DNA of 48,581 bases, from positions 1 to 48,581 of the forward strand of contig CAYQMF010000041.1 in the NCBI GenBank assembly GCA_964418595.1, in the 5' to 3' direction. Shown piece by piece: positions 38,320 to 48,581 of the stretch (the first letter of the stretch is position 1; every line of letters begins with the position of its first letter). Made by a program: the position numbers and the translations under genes. The stretch comes from CAYQMF01 sp964418595 (GTDB lineage Bacteria; Planctomycetota; UBA1135; UBA2386). The notes below the pieces were generated by a model, which was not told where the DNA came from, made no database searches, and saw nothing but the letters and a program-made list of their open reading frames with translations.

Positions 38320-40284
38320 ATGGCCTCGCCCTGCGCCCAGCCGCCCACCGCTTTCCTGCCCACCACCCGGGCCGAGGTCGAGGCACGCGGTTGGGATCGG
38401 CCCGACATCGTGTTCGTGAGTGGCGACGCCTACGTGGATCACCCGTCGTTCGCGGCCGCGCTCCTCGGCCGTGTTCTGGAGACAGCCGGGTTCAAGGTCG
38501 CGGTCCTCGCGCAGCCGGACTGGCGCAGCGCTGATCCGTGGCGGGCGCTCGGGCGACCGCGCCTCTTCTACGCGGTCAGCGCCGGCAACATGGATTCGAT
38601 GATCAACCACTACACGGCGAACAAGAAGCGGCGCAACGACGACGCCTACTCGCCCGGGGGGAAGATCGGGCTGCGTCCGGATCGGGCCACCAACGTGTAC
38701 GCGCAGCGGTGCCGGGAGGCGTTCGCGGACGTCCCAGTGATCGCCGGCGGCGTGGAAGCGTCGCTGCGTCGGGTGGCGCACTTCGACTACTGGTCGGACA
38801 CGGTGCGACCGAGCATCCTCGTCACCAGCAAGGCCGATCTGGTCGGCTTCGGGATGGGCGAACGGGTGATCGTCGAGATCGCACGGCGCCTCGCGAAGGG
38901 CGCGGCCGTGACGGACCTGCGCGACCTGCGGGGCGTTGCCTACCTGCTCGGCAAGAACGAAGCGTTGCCGACCTTCACCGATCCACTGCTCCGCGACGAA
39001 GACACGGTCGAGATGCCGGCGTACGAGAACGTCGTCGCCGACAAGATCGCGTTCGCCAACGCGACCCGCATCGTCCATCACGAGACCAACCCGCTCAACG
39101 CGCGACGCCTGGTCCAGCGCCATGGCGACCGCATGCTCGTGGTCAACCCGCCGGCGCTGCGCCTCACGGAGACGCAGATGGACGCCATCTACGACCTCCC
39201 CTACACCCGGCGGGCGCACCCCGCCTACGCGGAACCGGTTCCCGCGCACGCGATGATCAAGGACTCGGTGACGATCATGCGCGGGTGCTTCGGCGGCTGC
39301 ACGTTCTGCTCGATCACGATGCACCAGGGCCGCGCGATCCAGAGCCGCAGCCAGGATTCGATCCTGCGCGAGCTGCAGGCCGTGGCGAAGGATCCCGAGT
39401 TCAAAGGGCACGTAAGCGACGTCGGTGGCCCGACGGCGAACATGTACCAGATGCAGTGCAGTCGCCCCGACGTCGAACAGGTGTGCCGGCGGTTGAGCTG
39501 CGTGCATCCGACGGTGTGCAAGCTCCTCGACACGAGCCACGCCCCGACCATCGAACTGCTGCGGAAGGCGCGTGCCATCCCCGGCATCAAGTCGATCCGG
39601 GTGGCGTCGGGGATCCGCATGGACCTGGCCGCGAGGAGCCCGGAGTACCTGGAGGAGCTCGCCCGCCACCACGTGGGCGGTCAGCTCAAGGTCGCGCCAG
39701 AGCACGTGAGCGAGACCGTCCTCGCCAAGATGAAGAAGCCTTCGACCAGCTCGTTCCTCGAGTTCGCGGCGGCGTTCGCCGCCGCCTCGGAACGCGCCGG
39801 CAAGCAGCAGTTCCTCATCCCCTACTTCATCGCCAGCCATCCGGGGAGCGGGGCGCGCGAGATGATCGAGCTGGCCGTGTTCCTCAAGGCGCACGGCTAC
39901 CGGCCGCAGCAGGTCCAGGACTTCATCCCGGCGCCAATGGACATCGCGACGTGCATGTACCACACCGACCTCGACCCGATGACGATGCAGCCGGTCGAGA
40001 CGGTGAAGCGCTTGCGCGATCGTCTGGTCCAGCGCGCGCTCATGCAGTACTTCGCGCCGGAGAACTGGTTCCTCGTGCGCCGCGCGCTGCTCGACGCGAA
40101 CCGCGGCGACCTGATCGGCGATGGGCCCGCCTGCCTGATCCCCGGCAACCCGCCGAAGGCGGCCCGCGAGGCACGCCAGCGCGGCGCGGGCGATCCCACG
40201 TACGTGCACGCGGAGGATGCGGGCACGTCGGCCTATCGGCGCGGCGCGCGGACGCGCGGCAAGACACGACGCCGGCAGCGGTGA
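38320..40284 (+). CDS. ygiQ: YgiQ-family radical SAM protein
   Basis: A 654-residue radical SAM enzyme of unknown reaction. The radical SAM cluster motif CxxxCxxC is Cys323, Cys327, Cys330 in RGCFGGCTFCS. Other family hallmarks are FVSGDAYVDHPSFAAALL at the N-terminus, SAGNMDSMINHYTANKK, GGVEASLRRVAHFDYW, VGGPTANMYQM and the C-terminal PAPMDIATCMYHT. The length is normal for YgiQ (about 650-740). ATG 38320 is preferred to a TTG nine bases upstream. Its stop overlaps the next gene by GTGA. Confidence 0.93.
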   Translation: MASPCAQPPTAFLPTTRAEVEARGWDRPDIVFVSGDAYVDHPSFAAALLGRVLETAGFKVAVLAQPDWRSADPWRALGRPRLFYAVSAGNMDSMINHYTANKKRRNDDAYSPGGKIGLRPDRATNVYAQRCREAFADVPVIAGGVEASLRRVAHFDYWSDTVRPSILVTSKADLVGFGMGERVIVEIARRLAKGAAVTDLRDLRGVAYLLGKNEALPTFTDPLLRDEDTVEMPAYENVVADKIAFANATRIVHHETNPLNARRLVQRHGDRMLVVNPPALRLTETQMDAIYDLPYTRRAHPAYAEPVPAHAMIKDSVTIMRGCFGGCTFCSITMHQGRAIQSRSQDSILRELQAVAKDPEFKGHVSDVGGPTANMYQMQCSRPDVEQVCRRLSCVHPTVCKLLDTSHAPTIELLRKARAIPGIKSIRVASGIRMDLAARSPEYLEELARHHVGGQLKVAPEHVSETVLAKMKKPSTSSFLEFAAAFAAASERAGKQQFLIPYFIASHPGSGAREMIELAVFLKAHGYRPQQVQDFIPAPMDIATCMYHTDLDPMTMQPVETVKRLRDRLVQRALMQYFAPENWFLVRRALLDANRGDLIGDGPACLIPGNPPKAAREARQRGAGDPTYVHAEDAGTSAYRRGARTRGKTRRRQR

Positions 40285-40664
40285 CCGCCGTCGCCCTCAG
40301 CGTCGTCCCGGGCCGGTACGCGATCAGTCGGCTGAACGCCGACGCAGCGGTGCCGCGCTGGCTGCCTGCCGCCGGCTTCGTGGCGTGCATCCGGACGGCG
40401 AAGGAGCTGTCGATCGTGTGCGACGAGGCGGCAGTCCCGGTCGACGTACGCGCGACGCGCGGCTGGCGCCTGCTCGCGGTGGATGGGACGCTGGCCTTCG
40501 AACTCGTCGGCATCCTCGCGGGTCTCACGGCCGCGCTGGCGGCCGCCGGTGTCAGCGTCTTCTCGGTCTCGACGTACGACACCGATCATCTGTTCGTTCG
40601 CGCCGCGGAGTTCGAGGCGGCGGTAGCCGCGCTCCGTCGCGCAGGGCACGCGGTCACGGTCTGA
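40281..40664 (+). CDS. ACT domain (CASTOR-type) protein
   Basis: A 127-residue protein, start GTG overlapping the ygiQ stop (GTGA). The segments LSIVCDEAAVPVDVRATRGWRLL and GTLAFELVGILAGLTAALAAAGVSVFSVSTYDTDHLFVRA match small ACT/CASTOR proteins that bind amino acids. The ligand is unknown. Translational coupling to ygiQ suggests co-expression, although no functional link is known. Confidence 0.88.
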   Translation: MTAVALSVVPGRYAISRLNADAAVPRWLPAAGFVACIRTAKELSIVCDEAAVPVDVRATRGWRLLAVDGTLAFELVGILAGLTAALAAAGVSVFSVSTYDTDHLFVRAAEFEAAVAALRRAGHAVTV

Positions 40665-40703
40665 GCGGTCGCGGCACGCGGTTACCCGCGCAGCCGACCG
40701 GTC

Positions 40704-40709
40704 TATACT
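40704..40709 (+). promoter_or_regulatory. -10-like element (TATACT)
   Basis: This is the best -10 match in the window, 33 nt before the ATG at 40743. No good -35 hexamer lies at 17 nt. It is probably the promoter of the FG-GAP protein. Confidence 0.45.
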
Positions 40710-40742
40710 CGGCCGCGCCCCGCCGGCCAGCCTGCTGACGCA

Positions 40743-42059
40743 ATGCCCGACCTTCCCTGCTCCGCGATCTTCCTCTCCTTGGCAGCCGCGGGCGCCAGCG
40801 CGCAGGAGGCGGCGCGCCCGCTGCCACCTCTCGTCGTCGTCCGCGAACATCGGGGTGAGAGCCGGGACGCCGCGCTCGGCACGGGGCTCTCGATCGTGGC
40901 CGATGTCAACCGCGACGGGTACCCGGACTACGCGGTCGGTGCCCCCCGCGACACGAGCCGCACGAGCGGCGACGGCTGCGTCAGCGTGTTCTCGGGCCGC
41001 GACGGTCGGCTGCTGTACTTGCAGCGCTCCGCCGACATCGGGGCTTCATTCGGACACGCGGTCGCTGGTGGGGATGTCGACGGCGACGGTTGGGGCGACG
41101 TGATCGTGGGAGCGCCCTACGCGGGCAAGGACGGTCGTGCCCATGTCGGCAGCGTGCACATCTTCTCCGGCAAGGACGGCAAGCTCCTGCGCACGCTCTG
41201 GGGCCGCGACGAGGGCGAGGCCTTCGGGTGGGCGGTGGTCGGCCTCGGCGATCGCGACGACGACAAGTGTGCCGACTTCGCGGTGTCCGCGCCCTACGCG
41301 GATCGCATGCGCAATCGCCTGCTCCAGCGCGACGTCGGCCGACTGGAAGTCCACTCCGGCAAGCGGCTGAAGCTGCTGTTCACGAGCTGGGGCGACATCG
41401 CCGAGGATCGGTTCGGGTGCTGCGTGGCGCCGGCTGTCGACCCCAATGGCGAACGGGAGGTGAACCTGCTGGTCGGCGCCGAGGGTGCCATCCGCGGCGA
41501 CGAGCGTCCGGGCAGCGTGACCCTGGTCTCCGGTCGCGGCGGCAGCGCGCTGACCAGACTGTTCGGCGGCGCCGACGACTACTTCGGCGTTGCCGCGTGC
41601 GGGCTCGGCGACATCGATGGCGACGGGCGCGACGACTTCGCGATCGGCGCGTGGAACGCCCTTGCCGACGACGTGCGCCGCGGCGAGGTGTGCGTGTACG
41701 CGGGCGGCACGATGAAGCTGTTGCGCAAGGTCCACGGCCACCGCGACATGGACCACTTCGGGCAGGCAGTTGCCGGTGTCGGAGATCTCGATGGGGACGG
41801 CGTGCCCGACTTCGCCGTCGGCGCGCCGGCGAAGGCCACACCGGGCTACGTACAGGTGATCTCCGGCAAGACCTTCGCCGTCCTGTGTGAACTGCGTGGC
41901 GAGCGCGAGCGCGATGGCTTCGGCGCAGCGCTGGCGGCAGGCGATCTCGACGGCGACGGCGTGGTCGAGTTGTTGGTGGGCGCGACGCGGGACTCGAAGG
42001 AACTCGAGGGCGCCGGCCGGGTGATCGTGTTCTCCACCGGCAAGCGCAGAGGCGGCTGA
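40743..42059 (+). CDS. Secreted FG-GAP (integrin alpha-like) repeat protein
   Basis: A 438-residue exported protein with a signal peptide ending ASA-QEA. The mature protein is a beta-propeller of about seven FG-GAP repeats. The calcium-site loops DVNRDGYPD, DVDGDGWGD, DRDDDKCAD, DIDGDGRDD, DLDGDGVPD and DLDGDGVVE are visible, each followed by (F/V/L)xVGAP-like strands, and there is one degenerate repeat (DPNGEREVN). Such propellers bind ligands or partners extracellularly; no enzymatic site is seen. It resembles the ectodomain of the membrane kinase at 15663-19205. Confidence 0.88.
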   Translation: MPDLPCSAIFLSLAAAGASAQEAARPLPPLVVVREHRGESRDAALGTGLSIVADVNRDGYPDYAVGAPRDTSRTSGDGCVSVFSGRDGRLLYLQRSADIGASFGHAVAGGDVDGDGWGDVIVGAPYAGKDGRAHVGSVHIFSGKDGKLLRTLWGRDEGEAFGWAVVGLGDRDDDKCADFAVSAPYADRMRNRLLQRDVGRLEVHSGKRLKLLFTSWGDIAEDRFGCCVAPAVDPNGEREVNLLVGAEGAIRGDERPGSVTLVSGRGGSALTRLFGGADDYFGVAACGLGDIDGDGRDDFAIGAWNALADDVRRGEVCVYAGGTMKLLRKVHGHRDMDHFGQAVAGVGDLDGDGVPDFAVGAPAKATPGYVQVISGKTFAVLCELRGERERDGFGAALAAGDLDGDGVVELLVGATRDSKELEGAGRVIVFSTGKRRGG

Positions 42060-42082
42060 GGCGGATCGCGGGGCGGCGCCGC

Positions 42083-42088
42083 TACACT
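42083..42088 (+). promoter_or_regulatory. -10-like element (TACACT)
   Basis: TACACT lies 10 nt before the ATG of the M1 aminopeptidase. It is flanked by GCCGC/GCGGC inverted repeats. No Shine-Dalgarno sequence is seen. Confidence 0.4.
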
Positions 42089-42098
42089 CGGCAGCGGC

Positions 42099-44678
42099 AT
42101 GCTCGTTGCCCCAGCGCTGCTCATGGTCTCCTTCGTCGTCCCCGCCCAGGATCCTGCCCCGGGGATCAGCCAAGACCTGGCTCGCAGTCGCCGGGCTCGG
42201 ATCAGCGCGCCGGGGTACGACCTGGAGTTCAGGCTGACGAAGGATATGCCGGAGGTGCTGGGGACTGCGGTCGTGCGCTTCACGCTCGCAGACGAACCCG
42301 ATGCCGACGTCGTACTCGATTTCGACGGCAAACCCGGCACCGTGCGGATCAACGGCGTCGAGGCCGGCGCCGCAGTGCGCGCGATCAACGGCCACCTGAT
42401 CCTGCCCGCCGGCATGCTCTCGAAAGGCGAGAACGACGTCGACCTCACGTTCGCGAGCCCTGTTGCGTCCACGGGCACGCCGCTGACGCGCTACCGCGAC
42501 ACCGGCACGGGGAACGAGTACCTGTACACGCTGCTCGTGCCGGCGGACGCGCACCGGCTCTTCCCCTGCTTCGACCAGCCCGACCTGAAGGCCCGCTTCA
42601 GCCTCCGGATCCTGGCGCCGGAGGCATGGCAGGTGATCGGCAACGGCCCCCTGCTGGACCAGCAGCGCGACGGAGCGGGGACGACGACCTGGCAGTTCGC
42701 GCCGGTCGAGCGCCTGTGCACCTATCTCTTCGCGTTCGCGGCGGGGCCGTTCGAGGTCATCGAGAGTCCGCAGCCGCTGCGGCACGGTCAAGATCCGTCG
42801 CGACCCATGCGCATGTACTTGCGTGCGGAGGAGCGGGGACGGATCGACGTGCAGACGGTCTTCTCCATGCATGTCCGCGCCGTCGACTGGCTGGCCGCGC
42901 ACTTTGCGCGCCCCTATCCGTTCGCCAAGCTCGACTTCGTGCTCGTGCCGGGATTCCCCTACGGCGGGATGGAGCACGCGGGCGCGATCTTCTATCGCGA
43001 GAGCGCGCTGTCGTTCGACCACGCGCCCACCGCGGGCGAACTCGTGGCGCGCAGTGCGCTCGTCTACCACGAGGTGAGTCACCAGTGGTTCGGCAACCTC
43101 GTCTCGTTCGTCTGGTTCGACGACCTCTGGCTCAAGGAAGGCTTTGCCACGTTCATGGGCTATCGCCTGTTGCAGGAGCTCGAACCCGAGTCGGGAGGAT
43201 GGGTGCAGTTCCACCGGCGCGTGAAGCCGCGCGCATACGAGATCGACGCGACGCCCGGGACGACGCCTGTCTACCAGGCGCTCGCCAACCTCGCCGACGC
43301 GAAATCGGCGTACGGGGCCATCGTCTACAACAAGGCGCCGGCCATGCTCCGCGAGTTGGAGGCGCGCCTCGGTAGTGCTCGCTTCCGTGCCGGCGTCGTC
43401 CGATTCCTGGAGAGACACGCGGGCGGCAACGCCACCTGGCAGGATCTCGTGCGCGCCTTGGAGGAGGCGAGCGGCACGAAACTCGAGGCGTGGTCGACCG
43501 CCTGGATTCTCACGGAGGGCCTGCCGCGCGTGCGCTCGGAGTGGAGCGTCGGCGTCGATGACAAGGTCACGAACTTCGCGATCGTGCAGGGCGCCGTCGC
43601 CGGCGGCGCCACGCGCTGGCCGCTGCGCCTGCAGGTGCTGGTGGCGGGCGGTCAGGAGCGACGGCGCGTCGACGTCGCGTTCGCGGGCGAACGAACCGAG
43701 GTTCCCGAATTGGTGGGCGTCGCGGCACCGGACTGGGTGGTGCTAAACCCAGGCGACGAGGCCTACGGGCAGTTCCTGCTCGACCGCAGGAGCGTCGACG
43801 CCCTGCTCTCCGGGTTGCCGGCGGAGAGCGATCCCCTCACGCGCGCGGTCGCGTTGACTGCGCTCCGGGAGACGGTCCGGGCGGGTGAACTCGACCCGGC
43901 GCGCTGGATGCAGCTCCTCCTGGAACTGCTGGCGCAGGAGCGGGAGCCGGAGGCGCACGCCTGGCTGCTCGACGCCGTGCTGACGACGGTGCTGAGATAC
44001 CTCACGCCGGAGCGTGCCGACCCGATGCGCGCGCGACTCGAGGCGACGCTGATCGCGCAACTGCGAGAGGGGTTGCGGGCCATCGAGCTGCAGTGCCTGC
44101 GCGCGCTCCTTCGTTGCGCGCGAAGCGACGAGGGTCTGGATGCGATCGCCGTCGCAGTGCGGACCCAACGCCTGCCGAGCGAGACGGAACTCGGCGCGCA
44201 GGACGCGTACGCGGCCTGGGGAGCCCTCCTCGCGGTGGGGCGAGCAGGCACCCTGCGAGAGGGGCTGCCGCGGACCGGCGACGTGGCGAAGTTCGCGTAC
44301 GTCGCGGAGGCCGCGCAACCGGACGCCGCGACCAAGCAGCGGTACTTCGCGACCTATCTCGATGCCAAGGAGCCACCCGAGCAGTGGGTGCAGCAGAGCC
44401 TCGGCACGTTCCACTGGCCCGGCCAGGCGGAGCTGACGCTGCCGTTCCTGCGCAAGGCGCTCGACCAGATCGAGTGGGTGAAGGCGAACCGCAAGATCTT
44501 CTTCATGCCGGCGTGGATCGATGGCTTCGTGAACGGCCATGACTCGCCGGAAGCGCTCGCGGTGGTCGAGGGATTCCTCGCCGAGCGGGCGGATCTGAGC
44601 GAGGACGTGCGCCGCAAGATCCTGCAATCGGTCGACGAGCTGCGGCGCGTGGTGCGCATCCGCCAGACCTGGAGGTGA
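42099..44678 (+). CDS. pepN: M1-family aminopeptidase (aminopeptidase N-like), exported
   Basis: An 859-residue zinc metallopeptidase with a probable signal peptide (MLVAPALLMVSFVVPAQ), so probably periplasmic. Substrate-binding GGMEHAG (Glu292) is the family's exopeptidase (GAMEN) motif. The zinc site is HEVSH (His324, His328) with the third ligand Glu347 in WLKEGFATF, spacing HExxH-X18-E as expected. The C-terminal half is the helical ERAP1-like domain with a long alpha solenoid (e.g. FLAERADLSEDVRRKILQSV). It removes N-terminal residues from peptides. The export signal distinguishes it from cytosolic PepN of enterobacteria. Confidence 0.93.
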   Translation: MLVAPALLMVSFVVPAQDPAPGISQDLARSRRARISAPGYDLEFRLTKDMPEVLGTAVVRFTLADEPDADVVLDFDGKPGTVRINGVEAGAAVRAINGHLILPAGMLSKGENDVDLTFASPVASTGTPLTRYRDTGTGNEYLYTLLVPADAHRLFPCFDQPDLKARFSLRILAPEAWQVIGNGPLLDQQRDGAGTTTWQFAPVERLCTYLFAFAAGPFEVIESPQPLRHGQDPSRPMRMYLRAEERGRIDVQTVFSMHVRAVDWLAAHFARPYPFAKLDFVLVPGFPYGGMEHAGAIFYRESALSFDHAPTAGELVARSALVYHEVSHQWFGNLVSFVWFDDLWLKEGFATFMGYRLLQELEPESGGWVQFHRRVKPRAYEIDATPGTTPVYQALANLADAKSAYGAIVYNKAPAMLRELEARLGSARFRAGVVRFLERHAGGNATWQDLVRALEEASGTKLEAWSTAWILTEGLPRVRSEWSVGVDDKVTNFAIVQGAVAGGATRWPLRLQVLVAGGQERRRVDVAFAGERTEVPELVGVAAPDWVVLNPGDEAYGQFLLDRRSVDALLSGLPAESDPLTRAVALTALRETVRAGELDPARWMQLLLELLAQEREPEAHAWLLDAVLTTVLRYLTPERADPMRARLEATLIAQLREGLRAIELQCLRALLRCARSDEGLDAIAVAVRTQRLPSETELGAQDAYAAWGALLAVGRAGTLREGLPRTGDVAKFAYVAEAAQPDAATKQRYFATYLDAKEPPEQWVQQSLGTFHWPGQAELTLPFLRKALDQIEWVKANRKIFFMPAWIDGFVNGHDSPEALAVVEGFLAERADLSEDVRRKILQSVDELRRVVRIRQTWR

Positions 44679-44761
44679 GGGACGGCCGAGCCGCCCATGC
44701 CGCGGGGACATCGGTTCGGCCCGGCGTGTGGCGAACTCCCTTCGGAGATCCACGCCCACGG

Positions 44762-44767
44762 TATGCT
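44762..44767 (+). promoter_or_regulatory. -10-like element (TATGCT)
   Basis: TATGCT lies 34 nt before the preferred ATG at 44802, similar spacing to the FG-GAP gene. It contains an in-frame ATG (44763) which is rejected as the start because it would spoil the signal peptide. Confidence 0.35.
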
Positions 44768-44801
44768 TCCCCGAGCCTTCCCGACTCCCTGGCCCTCTCG
44801 A

Positions 44802-46409
44802 ATGTACGTCGCGCTGCCTTCCCTCGCCTGCTGCCTCGCCCTCGCCACGGCGATCGCTGCCCAGCGACCCCAGCACTCGGTCGCATTCGTCAACGATCCG
44901 ATGTCCCACGGTCAGATCGGCGACGGCCTCCTGTCGTTGAACGAAGCGATCCTGCTGCACAACCGGCAGCTCACCTACGCACAGCTCTCGGCCGCCGAGC
45001 AGGCCCAGATCAACGGCACCACCGACGTCGCGTGGGCGGACCTCGATTCCACGGTCGTGCCGACCGTCACGCTCGAACGCGATCTCGATCCGGTCACCAA
45101 CCTCCCGCACGGACTGGTGGTCGGTGCAACGAATGGCCGGGTCACGATCCTCATCGGGACGACGCGCGGGTTCACGGTGGACAGCGACTTCTGCGACTTC
45201 CGCAACGTCACGCTGCAGGGCGGCGCGACCGCGGTGACCCTCACGCAACGGGACACGTTCTACGGCAGCATCTTCGAGAACGTGCTGTTCGTGGGGCAGA
45301 GCGTGCGTGCGGTACACGCATCGCTGATCCAGGACGACGGCGAGACACTCATCGGGATCGAGAACTGCACATTCCGCAACCTGCCGAGCGGCGTGGTGGT
45401 CGATGACCTCGGCCGCGGCCGCCGCGGCACCATGTGGATGAGCGGATGCACGTTCGAGGGTGGGGTCGACGGGTACGTGCTCAACCTCGGCCCTGGAGTC
45501 AACGGCTACACGCTCACCTACCAGCGCTCGCGGTTCGAGGGGATGAGTGGCACCGCCCTGGCGATCCGGCGAAGTGCGACGGCGACGCGGGGTGTCCAGA
45601 TCGACGTCGCAGACCTCCGCACGCGCGCCGTCGGCAACGGCGTGGTGATCGACGGGCACTCGGCGGCCCTGACCGACGTCACGCTGCGGATGGTGGAGTG
45701 CGCCGGCAACGCGGAGGCGCTGACCATCGGCGGGGTCGGCACCAACTCCAAGGTGCTGGTGCAGGACTCGCGGCTGTACGGCCCCACCCAACTGCGCGGC
45801 AACCTCGGCGTGACCATCGACAACACCGTGGTGACGAGCGCGCTGACCACGGCCACCTCCGGGAGTGCGCCGCACCTGATCAGCGGCAGCGTGCTCCTCG
45901 GTGCCGCGCTGACTCCGCAGGGAACGACGCCGTTGACGGTGACTGGGTGTCGCTTCGTCGTGGGCAGCGTGACCGGCACGGCTTCGGCGCCGGTCGCCTT
46001 GCAGGGTTGCCACCTGGACACGGTCAGCCTCGGAGCGAACACCAGCGCATCCGGATCGCTGGCCACGCCACAGCTCGGCCTGACGGACATCGCGCCCACG
46101 CAAGTGGCGATCGGCCAGGTCGTCGACCTCGATCATGCCCTTCCGCCCGGGTTCTCGGGTGTCTGGCTGTTCGGGCTGGCCGCCGACCGTCCGTCGGTCG
46201 TCGAAGGCCTGCGCGTGTACATCAACCAGACCACCTGGGCGCTGTATCCCGGGATCTGGCGCAACAGCGGACGCGTGCCCTTTCCCATCCCGCCCATCAA
46301 CGCGCTGCGTCAGCTCGACCTGATGTTCCAGATGGTCGTGGGTCACGACGTCGGCGTGCCAGGCCCGCGGCTCGCGATGCCGCCCGGCCGGCGAGTGATG
46401 ATCCGCTGA
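44802..46409 (+). CDS. Secreted right-handed beta-helix protein
   Basis: A 535-residue exported protein with signal peptide MYVALPSLACCLALATAIAAQ. The N-terminus (FVNDPMSHGQIGDGLLSLNEAI) resembles the CSLREA-like opening of secreted beta-helix proteins. Residues about 110-400 are short repeating strands typical of parallel beta-helices (FRNVTLQGGATAVTL, IENCTFRNLPSGVVV, MSGCTFEGGVDGYVL, VLVQDSRLYGPTQLRG). The C-terminal about 110 residues form a separate sandwich-like domain. No carbohydrate-active or peptidase motif is visible. A surface or extracellular role is likely. Confidence 0.75.
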   Translation: MYVALPSLACCLALATAIAAQRPQHSVAFVNDPMSHGQIGDGLLSLNEAILLHNRQLTYAQLSAAEQAQINGTTDVAWADLDSTVVPTVTLERDLDPVTNLPHGLVVGATNGRVTILIGTTRGFTVDSDFCDFRNVTLQGGATAVTLTQRDTFYGSIFENVLFVGQSVRAVHASLIQDDGETLIGIENCTFRNLPSGVVVDDLGRGRRGTMWMSGCTFEGGVDGYVLNLGPGVNGYTLTYQRSRFEGMSGTALAIRRSATATRGVQIDVADLRTRAVGNGVVIDGHSAALTDVTLRMVECAGNAEALTIGGVGTNSKVLVQDSRLYGPTQLRGNLGVTIDNTVVTSALTTATSGSAPHLISGSVLLGAALTPQGTTPLTVTGCRFVVGSVTGTASAPVALQGCHLDTVSLGANTSASGSLATPQLGLTDIAPTQVAIGQVVDLDHALPPGFSGVWLFGLAADRPSVVEGLRVYINQTTWALYPGIWRNSGRVPFPIPPINALRQLDLMFQMVVGHDVGVPGPRLAMPPGRRVMIR

Positions 46410-46476
46410 CCGACGCGATCGACCGCGCCGGAGGAACACGGCGTCGGGTTTCGCTTGGTCGAGGCAGCCGCGCCCG

Positions 46477-46482
46477 GATACT
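46477..46482 (+). promoter_or_regulatory. -10-like element (GATACT)
   Basis: GATACT ends exactly 6 nt before the GTG start of the M17 peptidase, as expected for a leaderless transcript. Confidence 0.4.
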
Positions 46483-46488
46483 CCGCGC

Positions 46489-47949
<1,461 letters not shown>

Positions 47950-47984
47950 CTTGGCGCGCGCTGTCCGCCCGCGCCGGAACCTGC

Positions 47985-47990
47985 TAGCCT
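47985..47990 (+). promoter_or_regulatory. -10-like element (TAGCCT)
   Basis: TAGCCT lies 8 nt before the ATG at 47999 of the GAF gene. No Shine-Dalgarno sequence is seen. Confidence 0.35.
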
Positions 47991-47998
47991 CGACCGCG

Positions 47999-48490
47999 AT
48001 GCCACCTCTCCCCACACCCCAGGTCCTGAGCACCATCGAGGGTCACCTTGGCGCGAACCCCGCCCCGAACTGGTCGGCCGTGCTGTCCAGCGTGCTTGCG
48101 TCCGTCGACTGCCCCGTGGGAACCCTCCATCTCGTCGGCCCGGCAGGAGACCTGGTGCTCACCGCACAGACCGGCCTGCCGCCCCCCGTCCTCGAAAAGG
48201 TCGCGCGGATCCCCATCGGCAAGGGCATGGCGGGCATCGCTGCCGAGCGCCGCGAGCCCGTGCAGGTGTGCAACCTCCAGCAGGATCAGAGCGGCGTTGT
48301 GCGGCCAGGAGCCAAGCTCACCCGGATGGAGGGATCCATCGCCTGCCCGATCCTCGACGGCCCGAGGGTGCTCGGCGTACTCGGCGTCGCAAAGCCCACG
48401 CCGTACGAGTTCCGTGCCGATGAGGTCGCCTTCCTCATGGCTGTGGGAGAACGCGTCGCCCGCCGGCTCGCGGCCGATACAGCCAGGTGA
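47999..48490 (+). CDS. Stand-alone GAF domain protein
   Basis: A 163-residue protein made of one GAF domain: GTLHLVGPAGDLVLTAQTGLP, IPIGKGMAGIAAERREPVQVCNLQ and the closing ACPILDGPRVLGVLGVAK. GAF domains bind small molecules or sense redox; one Cys (in VQVCNLQ) lies in the pocket region and another in IACPI. Stand-alone GAF proteins include free methionine sulfoxide reductases, but their Cys pattern is not clearly present. It is convergent with the rRNA operon at the window edge. Confidence 0.82.
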   Translation: MPPLPTPQVLSTIEGHLGANPAPNWSAVLSSVLASVDCPVGTLHLVGPAGDLVLTAQTGLPPPVLEKVARIPIGKGMAGIAAERREPVQVCNLQQDQSGVVRPGAKLTRMEGSIACPILDGPRVLGVLGVAKPTPYEFRADEVAFLMAVGERVARRLAADTAR

Positions 48491-48508
48491 CGCCAGCCGG
48501 AAACGAAG

Positions 48509-48541
48509 CCAGCCCCGCAGGCTGGCTGCCTGCGGGGCTGG
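48509..48541 (-). terminator. Strong hairpin terminator of the rRNA operon
   Basis: A perfect 13-bp stem, CCAGCCCCGCAGG (48509-48521) with CCTGCGGGGCTGG (48529-48541), has a 7-nt loop. On the minus strand it starts 11 nt after the 5S 3' end and is followed by the T-containing run CTTCGTTTCC, as in intrinsic terminators. It may also stop the convergent GAF transcript. Confidence 0.85.
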
Positions 48542-48552
48542 TGGAATGAGAA

Positions 48553-48581
48553 ACCCGGCACTGACCTACTTTCGCCCAGGG
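48553..48581 (-). rRNA. rrf: 5S ribosomal RNA, 3' end (partial)
   Basis: Read on the minus strand the last bases are CCCTGGGCGAAAGTAGGTC followed by AGTGCCGGG. This is the conserved 3' part of 5S rRNA: the helix IV/loop E region with GAAAGTAGGTC, then the GCCGGG 3' terminal strand. The gene continues beyond the window, presumably as the last gene of an rrn operon on the minus strand. Confidence 0.88.

Overview
The window (about 70% GC) reads as chromosomal DNA of a Gram-negative bacterium, most likely a member of the Planctomycetota. The evidence is a serine/threonine kinase fused to FG-GAP repeats and paired with an ECF sigma factor, secreted proteins of the kind common in that phylum, a fused CcoNO cbb3 oxidase, and outer-membrane machinery (TamB plus Omp85 proteins). 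The phylum call is inference from gene content. No transposase, integrase, phage gene, tRNA or CRISPR array was seen. The only gene-free stretch above 300 bp is 22752-23097, which is full of inverted repeats.

Layout. 1-7050: a C-terminal gene fragment, a YCII-like lipoprotein, an unknown protein, a secreted clostripain-family peptidase, a TMTC-like membrane protein with TPRs, and a secreted protein. 7049-9638 (minus): prolyl aminopeptidase, an ArsR regulator with an SRPBCC-SnoaL partner, and an acyl-CoA thioesterase. 9726-15646: tamB and a lipidated TamA-like Omp85 (TamL type), translationally coupled. 15663-20999: a transmembrane kinase with an FG-GAP ectodomain, divergent from an ECF sigma gene, then a secreted protein. 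21042-25119: an MscS-like channel and a second lipidated Omp85.

25135-38251 looks like a low-oxygen respiration island. It has a minus-strand operon ccoI-ccoS-ccoNO-ccoQ-ccoP-ccoG-'ccoH', a divergent TauE/SafE-like gene, an ECF sigma factor, three universal stress proteins, and a two-component pair. The pair's sensor has a FixL-like PAS domain that lacks the heme histidine. Its NtrC-type regulator is split in frame by a TAG codon exactly where the Walker A lysine should be. 38320-48490: a YgiQ-type radical SAM protein, an ACT protein, a secreted FG-GAP protein, an M1 aminopeptidase, a secreted beta-helix protein, an M17 aminopeptidase and a GAF protein. The right edge holds the terminator and 3' end of a 5S rRNA gene on the minus strand.

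Most notable signals: (1) the split, P-loop-less NtrC regulator; (2) three dispersed intergenic elements (3911-3984, 22776-22916, 34441-34516) with one shared folding plan, a conserved 3-nt bulge and compensatory base changes; (3) a recurring TAnnCT -10-like motif 6-13 nt before start codons that lack a Shine-Dalgarno sequence, suggesting leaderless transcripts; (4) overlapping back-to-back -10 elements between the kinase and its sigma factor.
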